From Fagopyrum homotropicum (lineage: Eukaryota; Streptophyta; Magnoliopsida; Caryophyllales; Polygonaceae): a stretch of 64,000 nt of DNA. Each line of letters starts with the position of its first letter. Within the stretch, counting starts at the first letter, position 1. Positions 1 through 10,829 of this stretch are shown piece after piece. A program made the position numbers and the translations under genes. The stretch lies in contig BSWB01000005.1 in the NCBI GenBank assembly GCA_033239125.1, positions 51,072,993 to 51,136,992 of the forward strand, written 5' to 3'. Under the pieces are notes generated by a model. That model was not told where the DNA came from, did no database searches, and saw only the letters and a list, made by a program, of their open reading frames with translations.

Positions 1-42
1 GAAAATTCTCAGGACTCTTGTGAAAGGCAAGAGCTCACTACT

Positions 43-1756
43 TTGACCGAAGAAAATGCCTCACTTCGGCAAGAAATTGAAGCTTTGAAGGCCCAAATGC
101 TTACCCTTACGACCGCCCCACCGAATCCAAATGGAACCTTGGTCGATGCTTCCACATCCGATGGACATCGCAAAGGCAAAGGTATATTGGGAGCCGAACC
201 ATCTAACGGTCGACGGCTTGCCTCCGTCATTGCAAATCAAAGGCCCTTACAAGATGACGTCATGAGTCCTACAATGAAGGTGACATGCACCTTGACCCTT
301 CTCCGAATGATTTGCTATATGTTGACACGGAGAATCGGCACAAGCGTTATGAGCACAACCGACGTAAGTATGGCAATTCCCCTCCATCTAGTGCCCAACG
401 CACCAACCGTCCCTCCCGGGTTGTTGACCGGTACCATCATCAAACAATTGATCGCTCTCAACGTCCCGAGAATGATCGGTCCGGACAACGCCGCCAACGG
501 CATAGCCGGCAACCGATGTATCATAATTATGAAGAGTATGACGAGAGAGATGACTTTGACGAGTTCTCCGATGATGAGTCGGACTTGGAACGGGTGGCAC
601 ATGTCCGTCCATGGCACCCACCCACCCGAGAGCATTTTGAGAACCAAGATCGAGGTGAAGAATGGTGACCTCCTCCTAACCCACCAAGGCGTGCACAACC
701 TAATCATGGGCGCCAACGGCATAACGATGGTCACCGGCAAGCCCATCACGAAGAGGCATACATGGCACCACCCCGACCGGATCCCTACCGAGCTCGTAGG
801 GAAGGTAAGGTTAAATTTCCGATATTTTATGGTGAATATGATCCTGTGCTTTTCTTGATTGGGCACAGGATATGAAAAGAGCTCTAAAACATTGCCATTA
901 TGAGAAATATGAGAAAATCGAAGCGGCGACCCTTTACTTTGAAGGTGATGCAAAATCTTGGTGGAACCGGTACGAGACCAACCGTGAGAACCGAGGATGG
1001 GCACCGGTTGAGACATTTGATCAATTGATCTATGTCATGACTAAGAAGTACGTGCCCGACGACTTCAAAAACGACATGCGGTTGCAAATTGCCGAATTCC
1101 AACAAGGAAGTCTAACTCCGGTGGCTTACTTAGCCAAGCTTGAGGATATGCATATGAAGGCCGGCATCTCGGCCTCCGCCTCCGCCCTTCGAACCAAATT
1201 CATGAGCGGCCTTAATCCGTCAATCCGGCGCCCCCTCGAGATTGTCCCATACAAGGACTTGGGAGCCTTATGTCATGCCGCCATGAAACTTCACAAGCAA
1301 CAACTCGAAACGCCTCGATATTCAAGGTATAATTCTTCATCTAGGCAATATGCTTATAACTCTAATCCCCGTTCTCGAGATGTTTCTAGTTCTCAAGATT
1401 CCGGAGCCGCTAAAGGATCCCCACAGATGAGTCAACCCACCTGGCAAGCGGCTATCGAGAAAACACCATATCGTGGCACCGTTGCTCCACCACAAATGCC
1501 TCCGGGCCGACCCCAACAAGGATCTCAAACGGTGGCCCGCCCAAGAGAACCCGTGTGTTTCAAATGTAGCGGGTTTGGTCATGTCCAACGTGATTGCCCG
1601 AACACCAAGCGTGTGATGTTTGTCAACCCATCATATGATGATGGAGAAGAGGAATATAATGGTGATATCCTCTTGGAAGATGACCAATGCCGACCCCTAC
1701 TATGGCATGGAGCCATGCGACGACCAACTTGCTTGCGGTCCGGCACAACCAGGTAA
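43..1756 (+). pseudogene. Ty3/gypsy gag (capsid and nucleocapsid) remnant
   Basis: The first part (about 43-270) encodes a leucine/glutamate-rich probable coiled coil (EENASLRQEIEALKAQ). A frameshift near 270 moves the reading to a charged, Arg/Asp-rich stretch at 285-668. A further shift near 850 leads into the best-preserved open frame, 872-1756. That frame carries the Retrotrans_gag signature (LYFEGDAKSWWNRY, FQQGSLTPVAYLAKLE) and one CCHC knuckle, CFKCSGFGHVQRDC, at about 1555-1596. In this family gag forms the cytoplasmic particle and the knuckle binds element RNA. At least two frame changes rule out a normal product. Confidence 0.8.
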
Positions 1757-3290
1757 GTTTGCTCTTGTCTCTCGTTGCATTTTGGCTATAAAAGAGCATC
1801 TCCCTATTGACCAATGCGAGAATCTCTTCCACTCTCGTTGCTTGGTCAATGGCACTAGTCTCTCTCTTATCATCGATGGGGTTCGTGTTGTAATATTGTC
1901 AACGAAAAAGTGGTGAAACACTTTAAGTTGCCTACAACCCCCCACCCACAACTTTACGTACTCCAATGGATTTCCGGTAAGGCGAGTGACACCGTCACAC
2001 AACAAGCGTGGGTGATGTTTTCTATTGGCGCCTATGTTGATAAGGTCCTTTGTTATCAAAATGGACGCCACACATGTATTGTTGGGACGACCATGGCAAT
2101 TTGACCGTAAAACTTTTCATGATGGTTATCTCAACCGGTACATGTTCCAATATAGTGGAAAACGGATCACACTTTTGCCTATGACTTCGCAAGAAATTTT
2201 AGTTGACTATGCAGAACGAAAGAGGCAACAAGTTATCGATGACACAACTAAGGTGCCGGCAACATCGGACTCTCCTCGAACCTCTCCCGATGTTGTGAAT
2301 GCTCATCCTTCCGGATCCTGTTCCTCCGGCCCTAAGGTTCATGCTACCGAAGCAAGAGGTAGTAAGAGTATTGTCCCTACACATGCACCTCCCGCTCCTA
2401 CCATTCAAGGGCGATGTGAGCCACAAATCCTTTTGGCTCGACGGCATGATTTGACACCGGTCATGGAAGGTAAGTTTCCTTGTTTCTTACTTGTCCCATT
2501 TTGTTTATCCATTTCTCATGACCCGAGTAACGTGCCACACGAGGTGTCTTTGTTGTTGTACAAATTTCAGGACATTTTGACCGACCAACTCCCACCCGGC
2601 TTGCCACCAATCCGAGGAATTGAGCACCAAATTGACTTGGTGCCCGGCGCATCTTTGCCCAACCGTGCCGCATACCGTGCAAGTCCGGAAGAGACCAAGG
2701 AGCTACAACGCCAAGTCCAAGAGCTCCTAGACCGGGGATATGTTCGTGAGTCTTTGTCTCCATGTGCCGTGCCGGTCATACTTGTGCCCAAGAAAGACGG
2801 ATCTTGGCGGATGTGTGTCGATTTCCGAGCCATCAATCAAATTACCGTCAAGTACCGTCATCCGATCCCGCGCCTCAATGACATGTTGGACGAGCTTCAT
2901 GGCGCCACCATATTCTCAAAGATCGATCTCCGGAGCGGATACCATCAAATCTGCATGGCCGAAGGTGATGAATGGAAGACGGCTTTCAAGACGAAGCATG
3001 ACCTCTACGAATGGCTTGTCATGCCATTTAGTCTCTCCAACGCCCCGTCCACATTCATGCGCCTCATGAACCACGTCTGGCGCCGATTTTTGGGTATTTT
3101 CGTAGTAGTTTACTTTGATGATATCCTTGTCTTTAGTAAGTCTTTGGATGAACACATCGAGCACCTTCGCCAAGTTTTCGTAGTAATTTTTCTTGGCTAT
3201 GTCGTGTCTAAGGACGGACTACGAGTGGACGAATCAAAAGTTCGCGCCATTCGGGAGTGGCCTACTCCTACTACGGCCACCATGGTTTGA
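1757..3290 (+). pseudogene. Ty3/gypsy protease-reverse transcriptase remnant
   Basis: At 1759-2200 the frame changes twice. A degenerate aspartic-protease region (LIIDG, with the downstream residues lost) is followed by the conserved MDATHVLLGRPWQFDRKTFH segment. The open frame 2025-3290 contains the RT fingers and palm (VPKKDGSWRMCVDFRAIN, FSKIDLRSGYHQI) and the catalytic YFDDILVFS at about 3110-3140. Just after this, HLRQVF is joined directly to VVIFLGYVVS. The family has roughly 20 more residues here, so a deletion is inferred. The frame ends at a TGA (3288-3290) followed by in-frame AFLSLAGFYRR, where the family normally has Arg, so CGA to TGA is likely. Confidence 0.85.
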
Positions 3291-4433
3291 GCCTTTCTCA
3301 GCTTAGCGGGCTTCTATCGACGCATTGTCAAGGACTTTAGCTCGATAGCGGCACCGTTACATGAGCTTACTAATAAAGGTGTCACATTTGAGTGGCGTGA
3401 CACCCATGCTCGAGCGTTTGAGTCGCTCAAAGACCGTCTTTGTAATGCGTCACTACTCCAACTCCCCAACTTTTCGAAAACCTTCGAGGTGGAGTGTGAC
3501 GCATCTAATGTGGGCATTGGGGGGGTTCTCCTACAAGAGAATCGGCCCATTGCTTACTTTAGCGAAAAACTTTCCGGTCCCTCACTCAACTATACAACTT
3601 ATGACAGGGAACTATATGCTTTAGTTCGTTGTCTAAAAACATGGCAACATTACTTGTGGCCGAAGGAGTTCGTGATTCATTCGGATCATGCGGCTCTTTC
3701 GTATCTCAAGGGTCAAACTACTTTGAGTCGGCGCCATGCAAGTTGGGTAGAATTCCTTGAGACCTTCCCTTATGTCATTCGACATAAGAAAGGTAAAGAG
3801 AATGTGGTAGCCGACGCCCTTTCTCGCCGATATATCCTTCTTGTGCATATGGACGCCAAGATCCATGGCTTTGCTCTTATCAAAGAGTTATATGCCACGG
3901 ATCTTGACTTCAAGGATATATTTGCTCAATGCCTTGACCACCGAGAGCATGAGTCTTTCTTTATTAACGATGGCTACTTATTCCGTGCGGGCAAGCTTTG
4001 TATCCCGCGCTCGAGTATTCGTCATTTGTTGATAAAGGAGGCCCATGAGGGTCGTGGTCACTTCAGTGCTACCAAGACTCTCGCCGCTCTACAAGAGCAC
4101 TTCTTTTGGCCCCGAATGCGCAAGCATGTGACACGGTTTTACACAAGTTGCATCACATGTCACCATGCAAAATCGCGCCAAGGTCCGGATGAATTGTATT
4201 CTCCTTTGCCTATACCAATGGGACCTTGGGAGGATCTTTCTATGGACTTTGTGGTTGGCCTACCCATGTCCCAACATGAGGAAGACGAGGCACTCCGGGT
4301 TTGCTCCGATGGACCGCTCACCCGTTCACGTGCTAAGGCAATCGCCCAAGCTACCGGCTCCATCATTAGCCGGACCGTTGCTTGTCACGGACCCATTGGT
4401 TGCAAACTGTGCCTCTATGCCACTATGACATGA
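3291..4433 (+). pseudogene. Ty3/gypsy RNase H-integrase remnant with excised integrase core
   Basis: Starting at LAGFYRR (about 3300), the frame continues through the RT connection to RNase H (VECDASNVGIGGVLLQ near 3489, TYDRELYALV, HSDHAALSYLK, VVADALSRR). The integrase HHCC zinc domain follows (EAHEGRGHFSATKTL, then CITCHHAK at about 4150-4170). The core begins at PWEDLSMDFVVGLP (about 4225-4265), which carries the first catalytic Asp. It then jumps in frame to a short Asp/Glu-rich tail and the terminal PLTRSRAKAI. The second catalytic Asp and the Glu are missing. The product could be an integrase lacking its active site, but the upstream breaks make expression unlikely. Confidence 0.82.
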
Positions 4434-5071
4434 AGCTTGTCAAGCCGGCACCGTTCCGGCGCATTTTCCGCATTTTCTGTAATTTAGCGTTTTGTAATAA
4501 TAAGTCTTTTTATTTTTGGAATATTAATTTCCGGGACTTTATTTCCGGGTATTAATTTTCCGAATTTAAGATTAGACTTTTTGGTATCGGAATTTAATTT
4601 GGAAACTTAATTCCGAACTTAAATTCTCAACCTTTCATATTTTTAGGTGTTTCATTTTCGGAACTTAAATTCCGACTTTATTTCCGTCATTTAATTTCCG
4701 ACCCTTTGTATGGTCTTTATCCACTATATAAGGGGATGCTTGGCTCATTTGTAAAGCATGTTCAATTTGATTAAGTAATGAGAAGTATTTTCCTCCTACT
4801 TACTTGAGCATCAATCCCTCTTCCAATCCTCTCAAAGTTCTTCTTTTGGATCTTCCATCCAAACTCAACCACATTCGAGGGTTCTTCAAGAACCAACTCA
4901 ACCGACCCACTTCAAGGTTTGATCGATTAATCTAGATCGACTCAATCATACAACTTCCGCCTCAATCTCTAAGCTTCCGCAACCCATCTTCAGTCGCATT
5001 CGCACTTCAACTAAGGAGTAGTTGAGCTTCAGCTTGATCTAGATCCGGAATATTTCATTGACGTGTCCAAG
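4434..5071 (+). repeat. 3' LTR of the left Ty3/gypsy element (approximate ends)
   Basis: Non-coding AT-rich sequence follows the pol stop. It contains a TATA box (TATATAAG, 4725-4732), a pyrimidine-rich leader and a CA-type end in ...CATCACGACA near 5071. The left edge is uncertain because I could not find a polypurine tract, and there is no 5' LTR in the window to compare with. The right edge is where the sequence starts to read as minus-strand copia gag. Confidence 0.55.
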
Positions 5072-5885
5072 GACGCATCACGACACCCTTCGAGTTTCTT
5101 TGAGTAACAATTGAGATCGAGCTTGTTTTTTGAACAAAACTCGCAGTAGTGTTATATTCAACACGTAAACCCGAAATCAGTTGAATAACGAGATGGGTTT
5201 CAGGAACCGGTGAGTCAACTCCTTTAAGTTGAATTGCCAAAGACTTAAGTTGAAGACAATAAGCTTTAATTGATGGAAAGCCAAATAACTTACAATTCGA
5301 GAACTCGTGTTCGAGGTAAACAGAACAAGTGCTTTTGTTATCTTAAAAAATGTCTTGTACTCGATTCCACGCCTGAAGTGCAGTATCATCAGAGTCAAGG
5401 ATTTGCAACAGAATGTCCTGGGAAACCGTACTTTAAATCCATTAGAGAACCACAACGTCTACTTGAAGCCATAATGAATCATCAATATCTGTTGGTTTAG
5501 GAACCTTCGCATCGATATGATCAAGAACGTTGTGTGCTTTTGCAGTAACGCAAGAAAGGGTAACCCAAGACATATACGGGGTGTCATGGTCAAGGATGAG
5601 GGAAATGTTGTTCTTGATGTTGGAGATCCCAAGGGAAGAATGGAATGAAGATTTCCGTTCGGCGGCCATCGAAGAACGTGTTTAAAGGGGAAAAATCGGC
5701 GTTGGAGGAGAACTATAATAGGGTTTTAGAAGAGCGGAAGAGGTTAGAGAACGATAAGTCTGATACCATGTGAGAGTGGAATGAATTCCCCTTAGTGTTT
5801 CCAGCATCAGACGGCTCATATTAATAAGAGATTACATAATTACATTAGGGCACCCTCTATTTACACTAATTACATAATCTATCAT
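5072..5885 (-). mobile_element. Truncated Ty1/copia element: end of 5' LTR, PBS and partial gag
   Basis: Read on the minus strand, an LTR end (...CCACTCTCACA, + strand about 5771-5780) is followed at once by TGGTATCAGA, a typical copia primer-binding site for initiator-Met tRNA. Next comes a gag-like frame starting at 5669 (NIKNNISLILDHD, SWVTLSCVTAKAHNVLDHID). More gag is visible to about 5072 in another frame (LKGVDSPVPETHLVIQLISGL). The upstream part of the LTR is lost at about 5885, where LINE sequence starts, and everything after mid-gag is gone. It is a fragment with both ends lost. Confidence 0.7.
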
Positions 5886-7120
5886 AAGATATTCGCTGAA
5901 GTGCTGACCAGTAGACTAAAGCTTTGTCTAAGTAAGTTGATCTCCTACAGTTAAAGTGCTTTTGTCCCGGAAAGGATTATTACTGATAATGTATTAGCTG
6001 ATTTTGAATTGTTTTATTATATGAAGACTAGTGACGGAAAACAAGGTCATATGGCGCTGAAACTTGATATGGCCAAGGTCTCTGATAGTATGGAGTGGAC
6101 TTACCTTAGTACTTGTATGTCGGCTATGAGGTTTAAAAATAGGCGGATTGATCTCATTATGAAATGTGTTTAATTTGTTACCTTCTAGGTGTTAATTGAG
6201 GGGATTCCCTCCCCTCATTTTACACCATCACGAGGATTAAGGCAGGGTGATCCGTTGTCACCGTTTATTTTTCTTATATGTGCTGAAGGTTTATAATGCT
6301 TGATTAGGAAGAGTGAATCCCGTGGGATTTTTCAGGGTATCAAAATTGCTCTTTTTTGCACCGAGAATTTCACATCTTTTCTTTTCAAATGTCTGTGTGT
6401 TTTTGCTAAGGTGTCTTGTCAGTGAAGCAATGAGATTGTTAATACTCTCCGTGTGTACGGAGAGGATTTAGGACAACAAGTTAACATTGAAAAATCGGAA
6501 CTTTCATTTAGCAACAATATTTCCTTGGAAAGACGCTCCGAAATTTAGGTTGTGGTGCGAGTGAGAGAAGTTGCTCGACATGAAAAGTATTTGGGGTACC
6601 CACTATGGTTAGGTAGTCGAAGGTCAACTTTTCTAACGTCACGGAGAGAATTTGGAAAAAAATTTAAAGGCTGGAAGGAGGTCCTACTTAAGGTTGTTGT
6701 CCGGGCCATTCCTTCTTACATGATGTCTTGCTTTGAAATGTCAGATGCAGTGTGTAATGACATTGAGCAGATGATGCAACAATTTTGGTGGGGTTCTAGC
6801 GAGGAGAAGCGGAAAATTCATCGGATTGCTTGGAAACAATTTTGTAGATCGAAGGATGATGGTAGCCTTGGTTTTAGATATATGAAGGCTTTCAACTTAG
6901 AGTTGTTGTTTTGTTAGCGGTTCCCGTCGGTTACTCGGGAGGAAAACTATGGAGAATGTGGAGGGGGATGCTATGGTATGGACTCTCCATGTTTCCATTG
7001 AAATGGATTGGAGCTCCGTTGTATGTGAAACGGATTCTGAGGCTATTGTCAACAAGCTCAATTACGACACTATTGTCCGAGGTGTTGGAGGTCATGTGTT
7101 AGGAGAGCTAAAGAAACTAG
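5886..7120 (+). pseudogene. L1-type (non-LTR) LINE ORF2 remnant: RT and RNase H-like tail
   Basis: Pieces of plant L1 reverse transcriptase lie in order over several frames. KIFAEVLTSRLKLCLSKLIS (5886 onward) leads to SAFVPERIITDN, GHMALKLDMAKVSD and SRGLRQGDPLSPFIFLICAEGL (about 6230-6290). The region expected to hold the catalytic F/YADD box reads LFKCLCVFAK, so the active site is destroyed. The open frame 6552-6917 gives the C-terminal part (YLGYPLWLG, GWKEVLLKVVVRAIPSYMMS, MMQQFWWGSSEEKRKIH). The frame 6949-7120 resembles the RNase H-like domain (VVCETDSEAIVNKL). The 5' part is absent and no poly(A) tail was identified. Confidence 0.82.
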
Positions 7121-7463
7121 CAACTAGGGTCACACAAAAAATCAAAATAAAAATTGTTATAGGGGGAGAAAATCGGACTCTAGGTTACACAAAATATATC
7201 TCTCTCAAAGATAAAATCTGAGTTTAGGAAACCCTTGCTGCAGTGGTTGAAACACTCAGCCAAACGGCAGCCAGACGGCCGTTTTCTAGGCCGTTTGGCA
7301 ACGTTGTTTTGAAAGTTTTTCGACAGTTCAGTAAAATTGACTTTCTCGCTGCTCTAATTGGAACTATGTGACCCATGATTACTACTTTCGAAAATCTACA
7401 ATTTTGTAGTTGGCATGATTGTCCAAATCTAATGGGAAGATGGTCGAAATTCGGAATCTTTCA
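7121..7463. other. Spacer left of the copia element, no gene seen
   Basis: No coding signal is visible. It contains an inverted repeat, GCCAAACGGC at 7259-7268 and GCCGTTTGGC at 7290-7299, which could fold into a stem. The last five bases, TTTCA (7459-7463), are the left copy of the target-site duplication of the adjacent element. The same locus resumes at 17157. Confidence 0.6.
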
Positions 7464-8757
7464 TGAAAACTCCACCTTGAGTATATATTTTAATATGTGA
7501 TGATGAAAGACTTAACACAAATAAGCGGTTTTTATACTAACAAAAATATCGATTGTATGTCTAGTTTGCTTGGTTTGTTTTGGTGTTTTGTCTCAAATGT
7601 ATGCACGCCTTGGAAAGCATTTCAAGGGATCAAAAGTTGAAGCCTTGAAACCAGATTCAAAGGACATAACAGCTGGAAGGAATTCAAATCTCTTTTTTTG
7701 ATAAGCCGGAATTCAAATCTCTACCAACCAAATAAACCAAGGATCCAGAGAAGATCTTCCAAGAAGATTTGGCTAACAAGAAGATCTAGACCAAGGAGAT
7801 ACGGTCCAACAAAAAGGATCTCGCAAAGATCCTCAATAAAAGCGCAAGATTTCTTCTCGTCAGATATCGAAGATCTTCATTCAACAAATCTAAAGATATC
7901 GATGATTAACAGACAAAAATCTTCAATAGCGTGAGAAGATTACGGAGAAGAGGAATCAACGTGCTTTAAGGAGATGAAGAAGATAGCACATTTACAACGG
8001 CTATCTCATCTCAACATACACCGTTTTCTATGGAGAAGAAGAAACATCAACAACGGTCATCTTTCCAACGGCTAGAAGATTTCAACATCGAAGACTATAA
8101 ATGAAGATATCAATTGAAGAAGAACAACAACAAGCTTACAAAGAAATATCCAAATTCTTCAAGCGATCCAAAGCATCTTCGTTCGATCCAAGAAGTTTTT
8201 CTTTCTCTCTTTATACAAAAGCTTTATTCCTTAGAGAGAGATAAACTCAAGAGCTCCATTGGCATATGTAAAGAATGTTATACTCTAGTGTATGTTACTC
8301 TTCGAAGTAACTAGGCTATTATAGCTAGGTTTGGAGTTAGAAATAGATCGTAGCATTGGCTACAATGAGAGAAGAAGGGGAAGTCTTCTAGGTTATTTCT
8401 AGGACTCTTTGAAGCTGATAATAGATAGTTAGATCCTACGGGTATACCCTAGGACGGAGAGTATGCTGTTTAGAGCCGAACTTCGTGAACATATCCTCGT
8501 GTCGATCTTTTTAATTCCGCACCATATCCTATTCTATTATGACTAACTTTGTTTTGCAGGTCTACAAAGTCAAGGCCCTTGAAATCACTTTCAAAGCCCT
8601 TGAAATCAAGTTGTGTCACAAAGAGCTCAGATCGACATCAAGGCCTTTGAAATCAGTTTCAAAGCCTTGAGATAGATTTTTGTGAAAAGTTCTCATACTC
8701 TATTCAACCCCCCTTCTAGAGTATTTATATCCTTTATATTCACCTTACGGTTCTTCA
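7464..8757 (+). repeat. 5' LTR of the SIRE-like copia element
   Basis: It starts TGAAAACTCCACCTTGAG and ends ACGGTTCTTCA, and matches 15877-17156 along its length with scattered substitutions and small indels. A third relative is the solo LTR at 18303. Near its end it carries copies of a palindrome-like motif related to TTTCAAGGCCTTGAAA (about 8569-8675). Short open frames inside it (for example 7698-7934) also occur in shifted form in the other LTR copy, so I treat them as chance frames. Confidence 0.93.
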
Positions 8758-8758
8758 A

Positions 8759-8772
8759 TTGGTATTAGAGGT
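8759..8772 (+). other. Primer-binding site of the copia element
   Basis: TTGGTATTAGAGGT lies one base after the 5' LTR end. It resembles the usual copia primer site complementary to initiator-Met tRNA (TGGTATCAGAGC), with a few mismatches that fit decay. Confidence 0.8.
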
Positions 8773-8811
8773 AGACTCACGTATATTGATTTAACCATCA
8801 GTGAGACTAAT

Positions 8812-10381
8812 CATGAACTCTGGAGGTGATGGAGGATTCTACAAGGAAGATCCACATCTCGACCACCACTACTCTATGGCAACAACTTTTCCCATTGGAG
8901 AGCACTAATGCAAATGTTTGTTATTGATCAAGACATGGAACTTTGGAACATTATTCAAAATGACCCTAAAATCCCAACCACCACGGTTGAAGGAGTCCAA
9001 GTCGCAAAGAAGGCAGCTGACTTCACACAAACCGACTTGGATAGTGTCTCAAAGAACTACAATGCCATGAACTTGCTCTACTGTGGATTGGACGCAAATT
9101 AATTAAACCGTGTCTCATCATGCAAGAGTGCTAAAGAAATATGGGACAAACTTGTTGTCACATACGAAGGATCAAGTCAAGTCAAGGAAACAAAGATCAG
9201 CATCTTTCTCAGGCAATATGAGCTATTCAAGATAAACTCAAATGAATCAGTTGAAGAAATGTTAACAAGATTCACCGAGTTCTTGAACAACCTGGACTCG
9301 CTTGGAAAAGTCTTCACAATGAAGAAAAAGTAAGGAATGTTTTAAGGAGCTTACCTAAAGCCAAGTGGGGACCAAAGGTGATTGTAGTAGAAGAAGCTCA
9401 GAATCTCACAACTCTTCCTCTAGACGACCTCCTTAGAAAACTCATTACACACGAGATGGTTCTTGGTGAAGAAGATGGAGAGCTCCCATCCAACACAAAG
9501 AACCTACACTAAGATCTAAGAAGTTTTAGTTACCATCAGAAGAGGAAGATAGTGATGATGAAGATGAGGAAGATCCATTTGCCTTGATCTCTAGAGGTCT
9601 CGCGAAGATTCTTCAAATGAAGAAACAGTTTGCAAACAATAAAGAATATCCACGAACATCAAGACCTCGAGGTAAGTTTTCTAACTCTAATAAGAAAACT
9701 AAAGTTCTGACTTGTTTTAAATGTGGTGAAACAGATCATCTCGTAAAGGATTGTCCACAAAAGAAGAGGAACAACTTTAGGAAGAATGATCGAAAGAAGA
9801 TAACTTTGGTAGCTTCATGGAGTGATTCAAATTCCTCAAAAAAATCAGAAGACGAAAAAGAACAAGCAAACCTTTGTCTTATGGGCGATCATGAAGAAGA
9901 TCCAAATCACTACGTTGATAATGTGGTATGTACCATTATGTCCCAACCTGAATCTGATCTCACACAGTTCCATAGAGACATAATCTTATGTGATAAAGAA
10001 GATAGGGTTAGGATAAGTTCCTTAAGAGAAAAGCTTCTCGAACAAGAGAAAAGACTAAGTGATATGTCTCAGGAAATTGAAAATCTTAACACTGAAAAGT
10101 TAGAAATTGATATAATTATCAAGGCCTTGGAATCAGAAAATGCGATTCTCAAGGGCAATCTCTCTTCTCTCCATCAAGAATATATCGATCTAGAGAAAGA
10201 AAAGGTTGATCTAACTGTGACGTGTCAAGACCAGAAGGCTGCACTTATTCAATTCACTCGTTCGAAAGCTAACCTCGAAAGGATGATGGGTGAGCAACAA
10301 TCTTCCCTTAACAAAAATGGTATAGGTTATCATGTCACTTTTCCCAGAAAAACAACTACCACTTTTGTCAAGGCGAAATGA
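8812..10381 (+). pseudogene. Copia gag remnant with CCHC knuckle and coiled coil
   Basis: The ATG at 8812 opens MNSGGDGGFYKEDP. The frame stops within about 32 codons and a one-base shift gives FSHWRALMQMFVIDQDMELW, the usual start of copia gag. It continues through 8908-9102 (stop after CGLDAN) and SAKEIWDKLVVTYEGSSQVK to a further break near 9330. The last frame, 9584-10381, holds the nucleocapsid knuckle CFKCGETDHLVKDC (about 9715-9756). It is followed by a long Glu/Lys/Leu-rich stretch likely to be a coiled coil, as in SIRE-type gag proteins. At least four disruptions are visible. Confidence 0.8.
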
Positions 10382-10829
10382 AGTATTCATATGCCCACAT
10401 GTTTCTATTTTTGTAAACAAGGTCATGTAAAATCAACATATCCATATAGAAGAAATGATCCTTACATCATTAGAAACACTTATCCTCTATGTATAAGGAA
10501 ACAAGTCAAGCAAATATGGGTTCCTAAAGGTACAAGACCACCAAACTTGATTCAGCCGAATATGGACCAAAATCTGTCATTTGGTCGACCCGGAAAGGTT
10601 GATGTTTGTTATTTTGCAGGATATCACTAAGGTAAAGGAGCATACATGGATATTAGATAAAGGTTGCTCATGACAGATAAGTTGAAAAAGTTCACTGTTA
10701 TTAGATCTAAAGAAGCAATCATCTGAAACCATTACACTTGGTGATAAAGGAAAGTGTGACATTATTGGTATTGGTAAAATTTGTTATAATTCATCTAACT
10801 TCATTGATGATGTATATCTTGTTGACGGT
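10382..10829 (+). pseudogene. Copia protease remnant with altered active site
   Basis: The frame 10391-10630 carries a second knuckle-like motif with Cys positions lost (CFYFCKQGHVKSTYPY), then QIWVPKGTRPPN, a segment common just before the protease. Around 10647-10680 the protease motif reads TWILDKGCS followed by a TGA. The family has a D-S/T-G triad here, so the catalytic Ser/Thr is replaced by Lys and the chain is cut. LGDKGKCDIIGIGKI then leads into the pre-integrase region. Confidence 0.75.

Larger units (their letters stand above)
1..5071 (+). mobile_element. Ty3/gypsy LTR retrotransposon, degenerate 3' portion
   Basis: The domain order gag, CCHC zinc knuckle, protease region, reverse transcriptase, RNase H, integrase, LTR is that of Ty3/gypsy. 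The window opens inside gag, so the 5' LTR is not seen. The polyprotein is broken by several frameshifts, a stop at 3288-3290, a deletion in RT near 3175-3195 and loss of the integrase core near 4275. The right edge is placed near 5071, where LTR-like sequence ends in a CA and minus-strand copia gag sequence begins. The element is clearly dead. The C-terminal tail has a basic TRSRAK-type motif and no visible chromodomain. I do not assign a lineage. Confidence 0.85.

Noticed and set aside
5771..5951. A longer copia LTR reaching 5951 (TGTAGGAGATC on the minus strand)
   Set aside because: The sequence 5886-5951 reads as LINE reverse transcriptase on the + strand (EVLTSRLKLCLSKLIS), so the LTR fragment must end by about 5885.
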